DNA from: Cocos nucifera
Taxonomy: Eukaryota > Streptophyta > Magnoliopsida > Arecales > Arecaceae
Length of the DNA: 64,000 nucleotides
Direction of reading: 5' to 3'
NCBI GenBank assembly: GCA_006176705.1
Contig: QRFJ01000755.1
Location: 868,001 to 932,000, forward strand
Under the pieces are notes generated by a model. It worked only from the letters and a program-made list of their open reading frames with translations. It was not told the origin of the DNA and did not search any database. Shown here in pieces: positions 24,066 to 35,084 of the stretch. The translations under genes were made by a program, and so were the position numbers. Each line of letters opens with the position of its first letter. Position 1 is the stretch's first letter.

Positions 24066-25310
24066 CATCCTTCAACTTAAATTTTGCTCATCTTCAAGTA
24101 AAAAAGAATTTAGTTTTAGATACCGTTTAAGCTTTAGAGTTTTAAATTTTGTTCAAGTAATTTTCAAAATGGCCATTGATGTTCAGTAGAGCTTAAGTGA
24201 GATATATAATTGGAGTATTAATACTTATCCAATATTAAAATTAAATGAAGAATATTAAATTATTTTAAACTTTTTCTAAAATTATCTCTATCTTAATCTC
24301 TGAATCATCTAAACTTTCATATGGGCAAGTATATTATTACTTTTGCCCTTCATTTATTGATTTTTATTTTTACATTGCTCATTTTTTGATGTGAATATTA
24401 TTGCTTACTTATATAACGAGATTGGGTTACTTGATAAAAAATTAATATATATATTTTTTAATATTATACCATTATTTAGTGACTTAATTTTTTAAGCTTT
24501 TTATTCAATCCATGTAGCGAGTCTTGGCCCAATGACTTTCAAACCAGTTGGCTTTAAAGCACTAGGTATAAAATATCCCTCGGGCTTACTAGCTCGAATC
24601 AAATAGGCTACGAGTTAAGACTAGCTTTATAATGAGCTTACTTATTTTTCTCATCTTTCGATGCAAAACTCAATGCTTGCTTAGGCAAAGAGGCCCGATT
24701 ACGCAGTAAAAAATATTTAAAAACTATTTTATTTTATGAGTGAATTTTTTTTAATATATGAAGAAACGTATAGTTATCCTATACAAGTCCATAAAAAGTA
24801 GACTCTTCTTTGATGCTCGTAGAAAAAATCAAAAGTGCTCAAAGAAAAATATTTTAGAATTAACTCTTTATTGAATTTTCTTAATACTTGATTCCTCAAT
24901 ATCTCATAAATTTTTTGATTTGTGCATTAATTTTTTTTTAAAAAATGCTTAGTTCAACTTAATTTTTAAGCATAATCGGGTGTCTAAATGCTAAATACTA
25001 ACTTCTTCGAGGACTTATTAATTTTTTTTTAAAAAAAATTATTATTTTTTTCTTTAACTTAATCGACATTATCATCAATGAAGAAAAAAAGAAAAAGGAT
25101 GCAATAAAGAACAAGAAGGAATACACCTAACTCGATATATTTATGGTCCAACATATGCCTTTGAAAATTTGGACTTTTCCTCCAACTTATTCAAAATGAC
25201 CTAAAAAGAAAATAAACTACAAAGATAAATTAGACACAAGAAAACTAAATATTGGGTTGCCTTCCAACAAGTGTTAAGTTTATCGTCTTCAGCTAGATAC
25301 AAGGTAGCTT
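24066..25310 (-). other. Element F polypurine tract and 3' non-coding region
   Basis: The tract (minus AAGTTGAAGGATG) is at 24066-24078. The rest is colinear with the E region 11085-12298, including the paired segments at about 24387-24440 and 24657-24710. No frame of note. Confidence 0.6.
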
Positions 25311-27306
25311 AGTTATCCCATATCAAATATTGAATTGATAAATTTCAATAGTTTTAGATTGTCAATCTCAGGTAGATAGTTTGTGATCCCATTATTGATA
25401 TATTCATTATTAATTTTAGGAAGATAGTTCATGATCTCATTCTTAGACCCTTGTTTGTCAAGAATTTTTTCTATTTATTATTCTAGAATGCTCATGAATT
25501 AAGTTTTTAGATCAGGAGTTGAGTTTAATACAATGGGTATTGGAAGGATGTCTAAAGGCAGGTTTAATGCTAGAGATAAATTAATATGATCTTACTTAAA
25601 TAACTTCATTGACACTTCGTTGCATGTCTCATGGTTTTTGTAAGAAGAACCGACTTCTAGGGCTGAAGGAAACAGGACTTCAGGTTTATAGGTTTTGGAT
25701 AAATCATCTATTTTTTTCTTTCCTATGTCTATCTTATTTAAATTGGAACAAGCATCAATACTAGTTTCGATCTCGGGTTCTTCTATATGGTTAGTCTCAA
25801 TACTAACCTCTTCTTCTAAATTTTTATTTTGGCTAGTATCAGTATTAGCCTCTCTCACCTGATCTTGGTATGAGTCCATAAGAATTCTATAACTTTTAAG
25901 TTCAGAAATTACTTTGGCATTCTCTAATTGGGGATTCTTAGGTGGAACATTGGATTGATAATTTAGTCTAGGTAGTTGGTAGATAATAGGTAGGTTGTTT
26001 ATATGAATAAGTTGGCTCGATAATTGATCTACTTCTCTCCTTATAGTAGACTCAGCTAATTATCCTATTTGTGCTTCTAGCCTGATGATGGATTCCTATT
26101 GATTTAGAATCGATTGTTGTTGAGTTAGAATTAATTGTTGAAGTTGATTAAACCTATCATCGGCTAGATTAATCAATTGAGGAGGTAGATATGATGGCTG
26201 ATTATAATGTAGGGACTAAAAAAACTGACTAGGCTGACCACTATTATAGGCATAGTTTTGATATTGGGACCTATTTAGATCTGAGCATGAGTCTATTGAG
26301 ATATCCAAGAAAAATTAGGGTGGTTCCTTCAATTTGGATTATATGTATTTAAAAAAGAATCATTAATCAACTTGAAGTAGCCTTGAGTAGCTTGGACTTG
26401 ATCTTAGATATAAGATAGAAATTGTGCAGCCATAGAACATTCACTCATATGATGGATTAGACTAGCACAGATTAAATAAATCTCTTGATAATTAGAGGAT
26501 GCTGTGAATTATGCAGGAGATTGTTGACCTAGGATTAGGAGTTGATCTAATTTCTATGCAAGCAGATCTACTTTATTTATCAAGTTCAAATCAATCTTAG
26601 AACTAAATTCTGGATGTTTAAATTCATGGATCCCTATCCATTTTTGGTAGAAAGATAATGAAGCATGGTTAATTGAGTTTTCACTCGGGATTTCAAATAA
26701 AGCATAGGGTTCATCCTCACTTTTGTTCATGAATGCACCTCCACAAGATGCATCTACCATTTGTTTATAATGATCTCCTAAATCCTCATAGAAAGCTTGA
26801 ACTATTTGCCACTTAGATAGACCATGATGTGGATATTTTCTAAGAAGTTTCTTAAGTCTTTCGCATGACTCATGAATTTGTGCCCCTGAAAGCTTAGCAA
26901 ATTCAATGATAGCTCGCCTCATGGTATCGGTTCGACCTATAGGATAAAATTTCTTAAGAAATTTACTTTGCAATTCAGCCCAAGTTTTGATTGATCTCCC
27001 TATTGTGCCAAGCCAATACTTGGCTTTATCTTTTAATGAAAAAGATAATAAAATTAGTCTAAAGGCATCATCAATCAAATTTTGAATTTTCACCATAGCG
27101 CATATTTCTAAAAATTCATCCAAATGCTTATAAGGATCTTCATCGGTGTTCCCATAGAAGGATGAGAGCATCTAGATTATGGTCGACTTGATCTCATAGT
27201 GGGTAGCATGGATATTAGATAATTGGATACAAGTCGATGGATTTTGAATGAAAAAAATAAAATATTCCTTCATCTATCTAGGTGGTTCTCTAAAATTTTC
27301 AACCAT
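25311..27306 (-). pseudogene. gag: Element F gag (Athila-like) with long linker, broken
   Basis: Homologue of the E gag with the same start (ATG at 27306, MVENFREPP) and the same endpoint. The longest open stretch is 26554-27171: MLSSFYGNTDEDPYKHLDEF at the start, then KDKAKYWLGTIGRSIKTW, CPHHGLS as YPHHGLS, and ASCGGAFMNKSEDEPYALFE. Here the frame that E has lost near 13690 is still intact. The linker frame 25592-25879 is acidic and Lys-rich, as in E. Stops occur between gag start and core and through the zinc-knuckle part. The protein would form particles; it carries no enzymatic domain. Confidence 0.87.
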
Positions 27307-27790
27307 TTGATTATTGGGTTTAATATGGTTTAGCCATTTAATTTTATGATTGGATTCAAGTAGGTCAAAAAAATAATCTCCTACCGTGCATGTACTACTG
27401 CAATCCTAATATGTGGTTCAAAATTTTTTTATTATTATCATTATTATTATTAATTTTTTTTATAATTTTTTTATTTTTTATTATATTATTATTTTATTAT
27501 TTAGTTTAATTTATTTTATTTTATGTTAATTTATTTTTATTATATTATATTTTATTTTATTTTATTTTTAGAGGAGAAAAGGAGAAGAGAGAGAAAAGTT
27601 CTAAAGAAGAGATCCTAAGGAGTCCTAGAGCTAAGAAGAGAGAGAGAAATTAGGGTTTAATTAGGTTTGATATTGGTTAGCAATCAGGTTAGGCAAACAA
27701 TCTTGACTAAGGATTATTCTAGATATAGATAGCTCCTAACTGCCAAGGTCACCTTCAAGCCCTCCAAGTATAAGATCAACCACTTAACTA

Positions 27791-27933
27791 GTCAGGTAAG
27801 TATAAGGTTCATGGGAGTCCTCCCGTTGCTTATCTTAGACACCAATTATACTTGACCAGGTAAGCTAACATAACTAATTATAAACCATCTTTCTTCGAAC
27901 CCAGTCATCCCTGAACTACTTACCTTAGACACC
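27791..27933 (-). other. Shared leader module in F
   Basis: In the minus sense: GGTGTCTAAGGTAAG (27933-27919), CTTACCTGG (27844-27836), GGTGTCTAAGATAAG (27823-27809), then ACTCCCATGAAC and TTACCTGAC. It is colinear with the module in E, and its first word is exactly the word seen in copia A and C. Confidence 0.8.
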
Positions 27934-28562
27934 AGTCAAACTGACTAATTCTAATCTAGTACAACTTTTAGAATTTCTTATCCTAATGAGCTTGAGTTTC
28001 TAGGATCGATGTCTAATTGATTTTAGTTTAAAGGATTAGGTCAATGTAGGATGATGGTTAGTAGTTTGTGAGCCAAGAAAGGGTGATCAAATTTTCATCT
28101 TATCTTGTTTAATAGGTTGTACTCTTAAGTTGATTTAAGATGAATATAAATAATCACTTTCAAATAAGGGTTTTTATGCAACTAAATTAGATGTATGAAA
28201 TTGATTAGACTTGAGAAGCTTACCTTATCTCTAGCGATCATGAAAAATATAAATAAAAATAAAAATAAAACTAATATAATGGATGCTCTAGGTAATTAGG
28301 ATTTTTATTCTTGTCATGAAGCTTTTAATTAGATTTAAGTTGATATTTTTAAATTAATTTAAAAATAAAATAAATAATAAAAAAAGAGATATAGGGTTAG
28401 GTTTGATCTCACCAAACAAAATTGGATTGGAGGCTTCCTTCTTGCTTTAATTTTTTATTTTTTTTATAAAATAAATAAAAAAAGTTAGTAAAAGAAATTA
28501 AAAATTTATTTATAATTTATTTTATAAAAAAATCAAAGAGATCAAAAACTTTAATGTCCGTG

Positions 28563-28680
28563 CCTTTCTCAGCAACGGGCCAAAAACTTGGTACATTTGC
28601 TAGAATTATTCTTAATTTATAATAAAATTAAAGAAATCAAAAAAAAATTAGCATCTATGCCTTTTCCGGCAATAGTGCCA
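28563..28680 (-). other. Two primer-binding sites in tandem in F
   Basis: The minus strand carries TTGGCACTATTGCCGGAAAAGG next to the 5' LTR (about 28660-28681) and a second site TTGGCCCGTTGCTGAGAAAGG about 95 bases inward (about 28564-28585). Both resemble the tRNA-Asp site TGGCGCCGTTGCCGGGGA, and the inner copy is followed by AGTTTTTGG-like context as at an LTR junction. Confidence 0.7.
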
Positions 28681-28687
28681 AAAACTT

Positions 28688-30341
28688 TCATAAGAGCATG
28701 ATGTTGTCGTTAGGACATCATGTTTATCAGTTTAATTCTAACTTCTTTAATTGATTAAAAATAGATAGCAAGTAGTAAATTGAGTCAAATCCATAGAGAA
28801 GGCAGTGTTTTAATTTTAAAATCTTTGATTTTATAGAAAAAAAAAGAAAAAAAAAATTTTAAAAACAAAGTTGAAGTCAAAAAAGAAAATTATAAAATAA
28901 AAAGTAAAAATTAAATTATGCAAAAAAATAAATAAGTACTAAAATTTACTAGTTAGATCTTAGTATCTACTTGCAATAAAAATAAAGTGCAATAAAATTA
29001 AAGTGAATAAATTAAATTATAATTAAAAATAAAGAGCTAAAATTTAAATAGCTGGAAATATAAATTTTATATTAATTAAAAGTTTAAAATTTAAATACAT
29101 AAAATTTTAAAAAAATAAATAAAAATTAAAAACAAGCTGATCTTGATCTTCGATCGGTGTTGGCATTAAGATGGTGTAGAAAATAGCTCTTTCTCTTGGC
29201 ATCGTCTACCTCGAAGCAATTTTGAACCCAAGGATGGCTCTGTCCTTTACCAAACTCCTCCCATGACTGAAGACACTTTGATTTGATGGCCTGGGGGTCC
29301 TTAAATAGGTGTTGGAGGGCTAGATCCTTTGTTTCTAGGCAATGTGGGATTGTAGAGGAGTTTTGATCGGCAAATATGAAGAAATCCCATGAAAAATTGG
29401 ATTAAAAGTGTCCCTGGATCGAATTCTATTGAGTTCTATGAATTCTGGTCGTTGGATTTTGATCAAACGATCCAAAAAATATCAAAAATCGATGTATAAT
29501 AGCCTAGATCAAGTTGGATTAAATTCTGTCCATTGGATCAAGCTTGATGGAGCATTTTTGGCTGTTAGATCTTGATTTAGATGCTTGATTGCCATCGAGA
29601 TGAATACTGGCTATCGAATCATCATCTGGGATGCACAGCCATCCGATCAAAGCAACAGCAGTTGTCCTATTTGAATCACAGTAGGAAATAACACGAGCTA
29701 TCGGATCTTGATTTGGGTGAAATCTGGCCATCGGATCAATCTCTAAAGCATTCGGAGCCGTTGGATCATGCAGATGAAAGGGATGAAATTCGAATCAGAA
29801 CAGGAAAAAAACTCGACCATCGGATCTAGACCGCAAATCATCGCTACCATCAGATCATGCATCACTATTCATATGGACCGTAGTGGATTGGGTGTTTTAT
29901 AGACCTGAGCCAGTCAGTGCAAGGCATGGGTGTGAAATGACCAAAATACCCTCCCTTAGAGGTCTACCGTGAGCCTTGATAAAATTGACGTCACGTTGAC
30001 GTCAGCGACGTGTGGGGTTAGTTGACATTCTGAGCAGCCTGCAATGCATGGCTAGGTCTCTCTGGCTTGAACGCACTGGCTGATCTGAACGCGCCGACTT
30101 GGTTGAGCAAGCCGGCTAAGCCATTTCATTTCATTTTTTTTATTTTCTTTAAAAATTTGTATCGGATCCATTTTAGCTTCGATTTGCTTCAAACTTATTT
30201 CATTGTGATTAAAAAAATAAGCTCTTTTCATTAATAAATATATTTTCTAAAAATAATAAATAAAAATAATTAATTTTTAAAAATAACTATAAATTAATTA
30301 ATAAATTAATAATTTTATTGGTATTTTTATGGTACTTATCA
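28688..30341 (-). repeat. Element F 5' LTR (right)
   Basis: Repeat of 22400-24065. The TATA-like word on the minus strand (TATTTAAG) is at 29300-29307. It ends TTATCA before the duplicated CCTAT. Confidence 0.9.
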
Positions 30342-30359
30342 CCTATCTAGTAGTTCTGA

Positions 30360-30890
30360 TTTATAATCATCTGCTTGACTTTCTTGGAGCTTTAGACTAG
30401 ATCTTGAAATTGGAGGACTTCCTTCTCTCTCTCAAAACTTCCACTAGTATAATGTTTCAGCCTATGTCTATTTACCTTAAAAGTACCTTTTGCTTCGTTA
30501 GAGATCTCCACTGCTCCATATGGAAAAACTTTAGTAATTATATAGGAACCAGTCCATCTTGATTTTAGCTTTTTTGAAAATAAATGTAGCCATGAACTAT
30601 ATAGGAAAACTTGTTCTCTCATGGAATTCTCTTTTTTACAATCTTATCATCATGCCATTTCTCAGTACGTTCTTTATAGATTCTGAATTCTCATGGGTAT
30701 CATGATGAAACTTATCCATTTCATTTAACTGCATCAACCTATTCTTTTTTGATTGAAGAATCTTATAGGCTATCTTAGTTGGATCGAAATGTCCTCCTAC
30801 CTCCCGGTCATGATAATAGTGTAGAATTTTCTCCATCTCTTCTTTCGAAACACATATTCTAATGACCTGACCTGATATAGCATAAAGGCG
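30360..30890 (-). pseudogene. Element G integrase remnant without catalytic core
   Basis: Integrase inserts element DNA into the genome. The zinc-binding end is present at 30836-30750 (ILHYYHDREVGGHFDPTKIA, then KILQS). The next codons jump straight to the linker of the C-terminal domain (QLNEMDKFHHDTHENSESIK, 30731 downward), and then, after a frame break, to LKSRWTGSYIITKVFPYGAV at 30560-30500. In Athila-type integrases these parts are separated by the DDE core of well over 100 residues. That core is missing, so this copy could not integrate by itself. Confidence 0.8.
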
Positions 30891-30925
30891 CTCATCTGGA
30901 AATTCCTCCTTGATAGGATAAATAT

Positions 30926-31345
30926 CTAAATCCTTTTTTGTGACATTTTCCAGCTTGAAAGGTGATCAGCAACTGAATTTTCTATGCCTTTCTTGTCTTT
31001 GATTTCCAAATCATACTCTTTTAGCAGAAGAATCCACCTAATCAATCTAGATTTTGCATCTTTCTTGGCAAGGAGATATTTTAGAGCTACATGCTCAATA
31101 TATACAATAACTTTGGATAAAATAAAATAGGAATGAAATTTATCTAATATAAATACTACTGCCAGGAGCTTCTTTTCTATAGTTGTATATTTTTGTTGGG
31201 CCTCTATCAAAGTACGGCTAGCATAATAAATAGTCTGAAAAATCTTATCATTTCTTTGATCAAGTACTGCTCCTATGGCTGTATCACTAGTATCACACAT
31301 CAGCTCAAAAGATAGGAACCAATCTGGTGCCACTACAATAGATGT
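30926..31345 (-). pseudogene. Element G RNase H
   Basis: RNase H removes the RNA template during reverse transcription. The 135-residue frame 30926-31333 has CDTSDTAIGAVLDQR near the start (the D of CD.SD), YYASRTL, QQKYTTIEKKLLAVVF with Glu in the active-site position, YIEHVALKYL (the usual TDH is now IEH) and RWILLLKEYDLEIKDKKG. It is open over nearly the whole domain; only the upstream junction to RT contains stops. Confidence 0.85.
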
Positions 31346-32230
31346 TGTGACCAGCTTCTTCTTGAGGGTGTTGTATGCCTACAAATACTCATCAGTGAAA
31401 TAAAAAGAGATATCTTTACACAATAGATTAGATAGAGGTTTAGAAATTAGAGTGAAATCCTTTATAAATCAATGATAAAATCCAGCATGACCTAAGAAGC
31501 TTGTAATAGCCTTTACTAAGGTCAGTAGAGGTAATTTTTTGGTTACCTCAACCTTAGCTCTATCCACTTCAATTTTCTTATATGAGATCTTGTGGCCTAG
31601 CACTATGCCTTCTTGCACCATCAAATGACACTTCTCCCAATTTAAGATAAGATTAGTATCCTCACATCTTTGTAAAACAAGAGACAAGTTATACAGCCAT
31701 TTATCAAATGTAGATCCTAAAACAGAAAAATCATCTATAAAGATCTTAAGAAAATCCTTAATCATGTCATGAAAAATAGCTATCATGCATCATTGAAAAA
31801 TAGCTGGTGTATTATACAAACCGAATGGCATTCTCCTAAAAGCAAATGTACCATAGGGACATGTAAACGTAGTTTTCTCTTGATCCTTAGGTGCTATGGT
31901 AATTTGATTATAACCTAAATAACCATCTAGAAAATAATAAAAGTCATGCCTAGGTAATCTTTCTAACATCTAATCTATGAATGGAAAAGGATAATGATCT
32001 TTCCTAGTTGCATTATTTAATTTTCTATAATCCATGCACACTCTCCATCTAGTCATAGTCCTAGTGGGAATTAATTTATTATTATTATTTTGAACTACAG
32101 TAATCCTATCTTTCTTAGGAACTACTTGAACAGGACTCACCCAAGAACTATCAAAGATAGGATAAATAATACCTGCATCAAGTAGCTTGATTACCTTCTT
32201 TTTGACCATTTCTTGCATCTTTGGATTGAG
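31346..32230 (-). pseudogene. Element G reverse transcriptase
   Basis: Copies element RNA to DNA. Motifs in order on the minus strand: AGIIYPIFDSSWVSPVQVVP and WRVCMDYRKLNNATRKDHYP (32218-31970), a middle block with DGYLGYNQI and FGLYNTPAIFQ (31970-31790, with a stop at about 31790), and the catalytic box KIFIDDFSVLG at about 31745-31715 (FIDD at 31741-31730). FLGHAGFYH closes the domain near 31470. Two frames are interrupted by one stop and the downstream linker by others. It resembles Athila RT. Confidence 0.87.
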
Positions 32231-33290
32231 TCTTGTTTGGGATTAGACCGTAGTCTTATAATAATCCTCCATGAGAATTTTGTGCATACAAATTAAGGGA
32301 TTGATTTATTTAATGTCTGCTATGGTCCATCCAAACACCTTCTTATGTTCTTTTAGCACTCTCAATAACTTCTCTTCCATTAATCCTATTAAAGAGGAAG
32401 AAATAATAATGAGTAAGTGTGAAGAACCTTCTAGAAAAATATATTTTAAATGAGAAGGAAGAGGTTTAAGTTCAAGAGTAGGTGGCTCTTCAATTAATGG
32501 CTTTGGAAAAGAGGTAGATGATCTTTATAGCTCTTCAAAATGTGGTCTATATATGCATGGAATGAATGGCCTAGCCTCCAACAATCTTATGCACTCTAAT
32601 TGCCTTTTATCTTCAACCGAACCCTCTTGTGATTGGACAATGCAAGTCTTAATAGGGTCCTCAAACCTATTTTCTGAAAAATACTCATGTACTAATTTAT
32701 CAATATCATCAATTCAAAAATAAGTTTGATTATCATAAGGATATTTAATAGCCTTAAAAACATTAAAGGTAACTTGCTCCTCTTAGACTCTATGAATTAA
32801 TTTTTCTTATTGAACATCAATTAAAGCTCCTTCAGTAGCTAAAAAGGATCTCCCTAGAATAAGAGGTACTTTAATATCTTCTTCCATGTCTAGAATAATA
32901 AAATCAATAGAAAAAATAAATTTATTTATCTTTATCAAGACATCTTGCACTATATCTCTTGAATATTTGATGGATCTGTCTGCTAGCTAAAAAGTGATAG
33001 TAGTAGGCTTTGGTTCTCCAAGGCTCAGCTTTCTAAAAATAGAGAAAGGCATGAGGTTAATACTTGCTTCTAAATCGCATAGAACCTTGTCGAAACTACA
33101 ATCATCAATAATACAAGGGATAGTAAAACTCTCTAGATCTTTTAGCTTCTATGATAATTTATTTTGAAGTATTGCTGAGCATTCTTTATTTAAATTTATA
33201 GTCTCATGCTCCTTCAGCTTCTTTTTATTGCTTAGAATTTTTTTAAAAAACTTAGCATACCTGGGCACCTGAGTGATAGCATCTATAAAA
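32231..33290 (-). pseudogene. Element G protease and flanking region
   Basis: Aspartic protease region between gag and RT. On the minus strand near 33090-33040 the translation reads CDLEASINLMPFS. The catalytic triplet of this family is DLGA, so Gly has become Glu, which should kill activity. The following sequence (IFRKLSLGEPKPTTITF, ILGRSFLATEGALIDVQ, EEQVTFNVFKAIKYP) is typical of the Athila protease. A linker region to RT follows (32800-32231). Many stops. Forward frames here (32271-32453) are shadows. Confidence 0.75.
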
Positions 33291-34961
33291 GGAATATTAA
33301 TATATAAATTCTTTAAAATTTTAAAAAAGTTTGAAATTTTCTTATCTAGATGTTGTATTTATCTCTCTGGGAATGGTAGTGGTGGCTTATAGGGTTTTAC
33401 ATCTGGATTAGCAAATTTTATACCTAGGGACCATCTATCTGCTGGTTGTTTTGGTGACTGACAAATTTTAGTTGGCTGTTTTATACTTTTCTCATCAGTC
33501 TCTTTCTTCTAATGTGGCTCTTCTAGCTCTTTACCACTTCTTAATGTGATAGTATTGATTTGCTTCCTTAGATTGGTCTACGTATTGCTAGGCAAGAATC
33601 CTTATGGTCTTTTGGAGATTATCTTGGCTATTTGATTCACTTGCATCTCCAAATTTTGAATCACTACTGCTTGATCCTACCTAAGCTTTGTTTCCAGGTT
33701 TCAAATGGCTGCTTCTTGATTTTGCATAAATTTAGTCTCCATATTTCGTATGGCTGCTTCTTGGTTCTGCATAAATTTAACCATCAGCTTTTCCATTTCA
33801 GGCTTTCTCTCAGGTACTTGGAATCCTGGGGATGGTTGTTATGCTATATTTTTATTACTTCACGAGAAGTTTGGATGCTATCTCCACCCTTAATTATATG
33901 TATTAGAGTAGGGATTGTTTCGCTATGGTCTGAAAAAATTACCAACATAGTTAGCTGTATCAGAGGCTTTAGCAAAAGGATTACTTGTCTGGTAGTTGCT
34001 TGTATCATATCCTCCTCCACATAACTCACATGTGATACTCTATATATGCATAGTTGATCCCTTCATATTGTTTACTTCGGCTTTAAGGGTTGTAATCTCA
34101 ACTAATAAGGCTAGAACGCAATCTACTCCTTGCATAGTTGCTGGTCTTCTCGGCATCATGTGATCTATTTGCCATTGCTAGCTATTTGATGCCATGTCAT
34201 CTATCAGATCAAAGGCTTTCTCCTCTGTTTTATGATTAATGGTACCTCCTACTGTTGCATCAATCATAAAATGATTAGTAGGAGATAAACCATTATAAAA
34301 AATTTATACCTGAAGCCAAACAGATAGTTGATGATGTGGACATCTCCTCAGCAGCTCTTTAAATTGTTCCTAAGCCTTATATAGTGACTCCATCTCCATC
34401 TGCACAAAAAAAGTAATATCATTGCACATTTTTGCAATCTTGGAAGGTGAAAAGTACTTGGCCAAAAATTTTTGGGCTAGGACATCTCAAGTAGTGATAG
34501 AACCTACAGAAATAGAATGAAGCCAATTTTTAGCTTTATCTAATAAAGAAAAAAAAATCTTAACCTAATGGCATCATCTAACACCCCTTAGTTTTAAAAG
34601 TATCACAAAATTCAAGAAAATTAGAAATATGGGCATTCGGATCATCATGCATGTGCTCAGTAAAATGGCTAGTTGATTGAATTATTTGGATCATCGTTGG
34701 CTTTATTTTAAAGTTATTTGCTCGCACAAACGGTCTCCTGATGCTCAAGATTGCATCAGCTATAGATGGTATGATATAATCATTTAATGAATGATGTGCC
34801 ACTCGAATAGCTTCTTACTATCCCTGTGTTCCCATATCTAATCCCATATTAACATCATCTAGATCTTCAATCATCATGTTTCTTTCTTGATTTAGTTTTC
34901 TAATGGTCCTCCCTATTTCTGGATCAAAAGGTACTAAGTCATTATATCCAGTACGTGTCAT
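33291..34961 (-). pseudogene. gag: Element G gag
   Basis: The start codon at 34961 is only about 100 bases from the PBS (MTRTGYNDLVPFDPEIGR). An Athila-type N-terminus follows: IRRPFVRANNFKIKPTMIQI and DDPNAHISNFLEFCDTFKTK (34802-34578). After several stops and frame breaks the C-terminal half is recognisable near 33990-33850 (CGGGYDTSNY, NPYSNTYN, GWR.HPNFS), then a repeated coiled-coil segment (QNQEAAIRNMETK and a second copy, 33780-33690, 45 bases per unit), and SGKELEEPH near 33520. The forward frame 33632-34024 is antisense to this gene. Confidence 0.8.
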
Positions 34962-35060
34962 GCACCGAACATAAATCTAAAAATAAAATAAAATTAAAAA
35001 TTAAAAATTAAATTCTAAAATAAAGCAAGGATCAAAATTTTAATATTATTTTAGATACAA

Positions 35061-35078
35061 TCCCCGACAATGGTGCTA
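35061..35078 (-). other. Primer-binding site of element G
   Basis: The minus strand reads TAGCACCATTGTCGGGGA, close to the tRNA-Asp site TGGCGCCGTTGCCGGGGA, 6 bases from the 5' LTR. The leader between it and gag is only about 100 bases and does not contain the module seen in E and F. Confidence 0.8.
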
Positions 35079-35084
35079 AAAACT

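Larger units (their letters stand above)
22400..30341 (-). mobile_element. Element F: gag-only Athila-like gypsy element
   Basis: A complete copy of the E family with a perfect target duplication CCTAT (22395-22399, 30342-30346). LTRs are 22400-24065 and 28688-30341; the right LTR begins TC instead of TG. Internal order (minus sense) matches E: PBS, 1.35 kb leader, gag plus linker, 1.2 kb non-coding, polypurine tract. No pol. It is nested in G just past G's integrase. The two LTRs look more diverged than those of E. Confidence 0.92.

Noticed and set aside
33632..34024. A 130-residue forward frame
   Set aside because: Antisense to gag of G, which shows NPYSNTYN and coiled-coil repeats on the minus strand.
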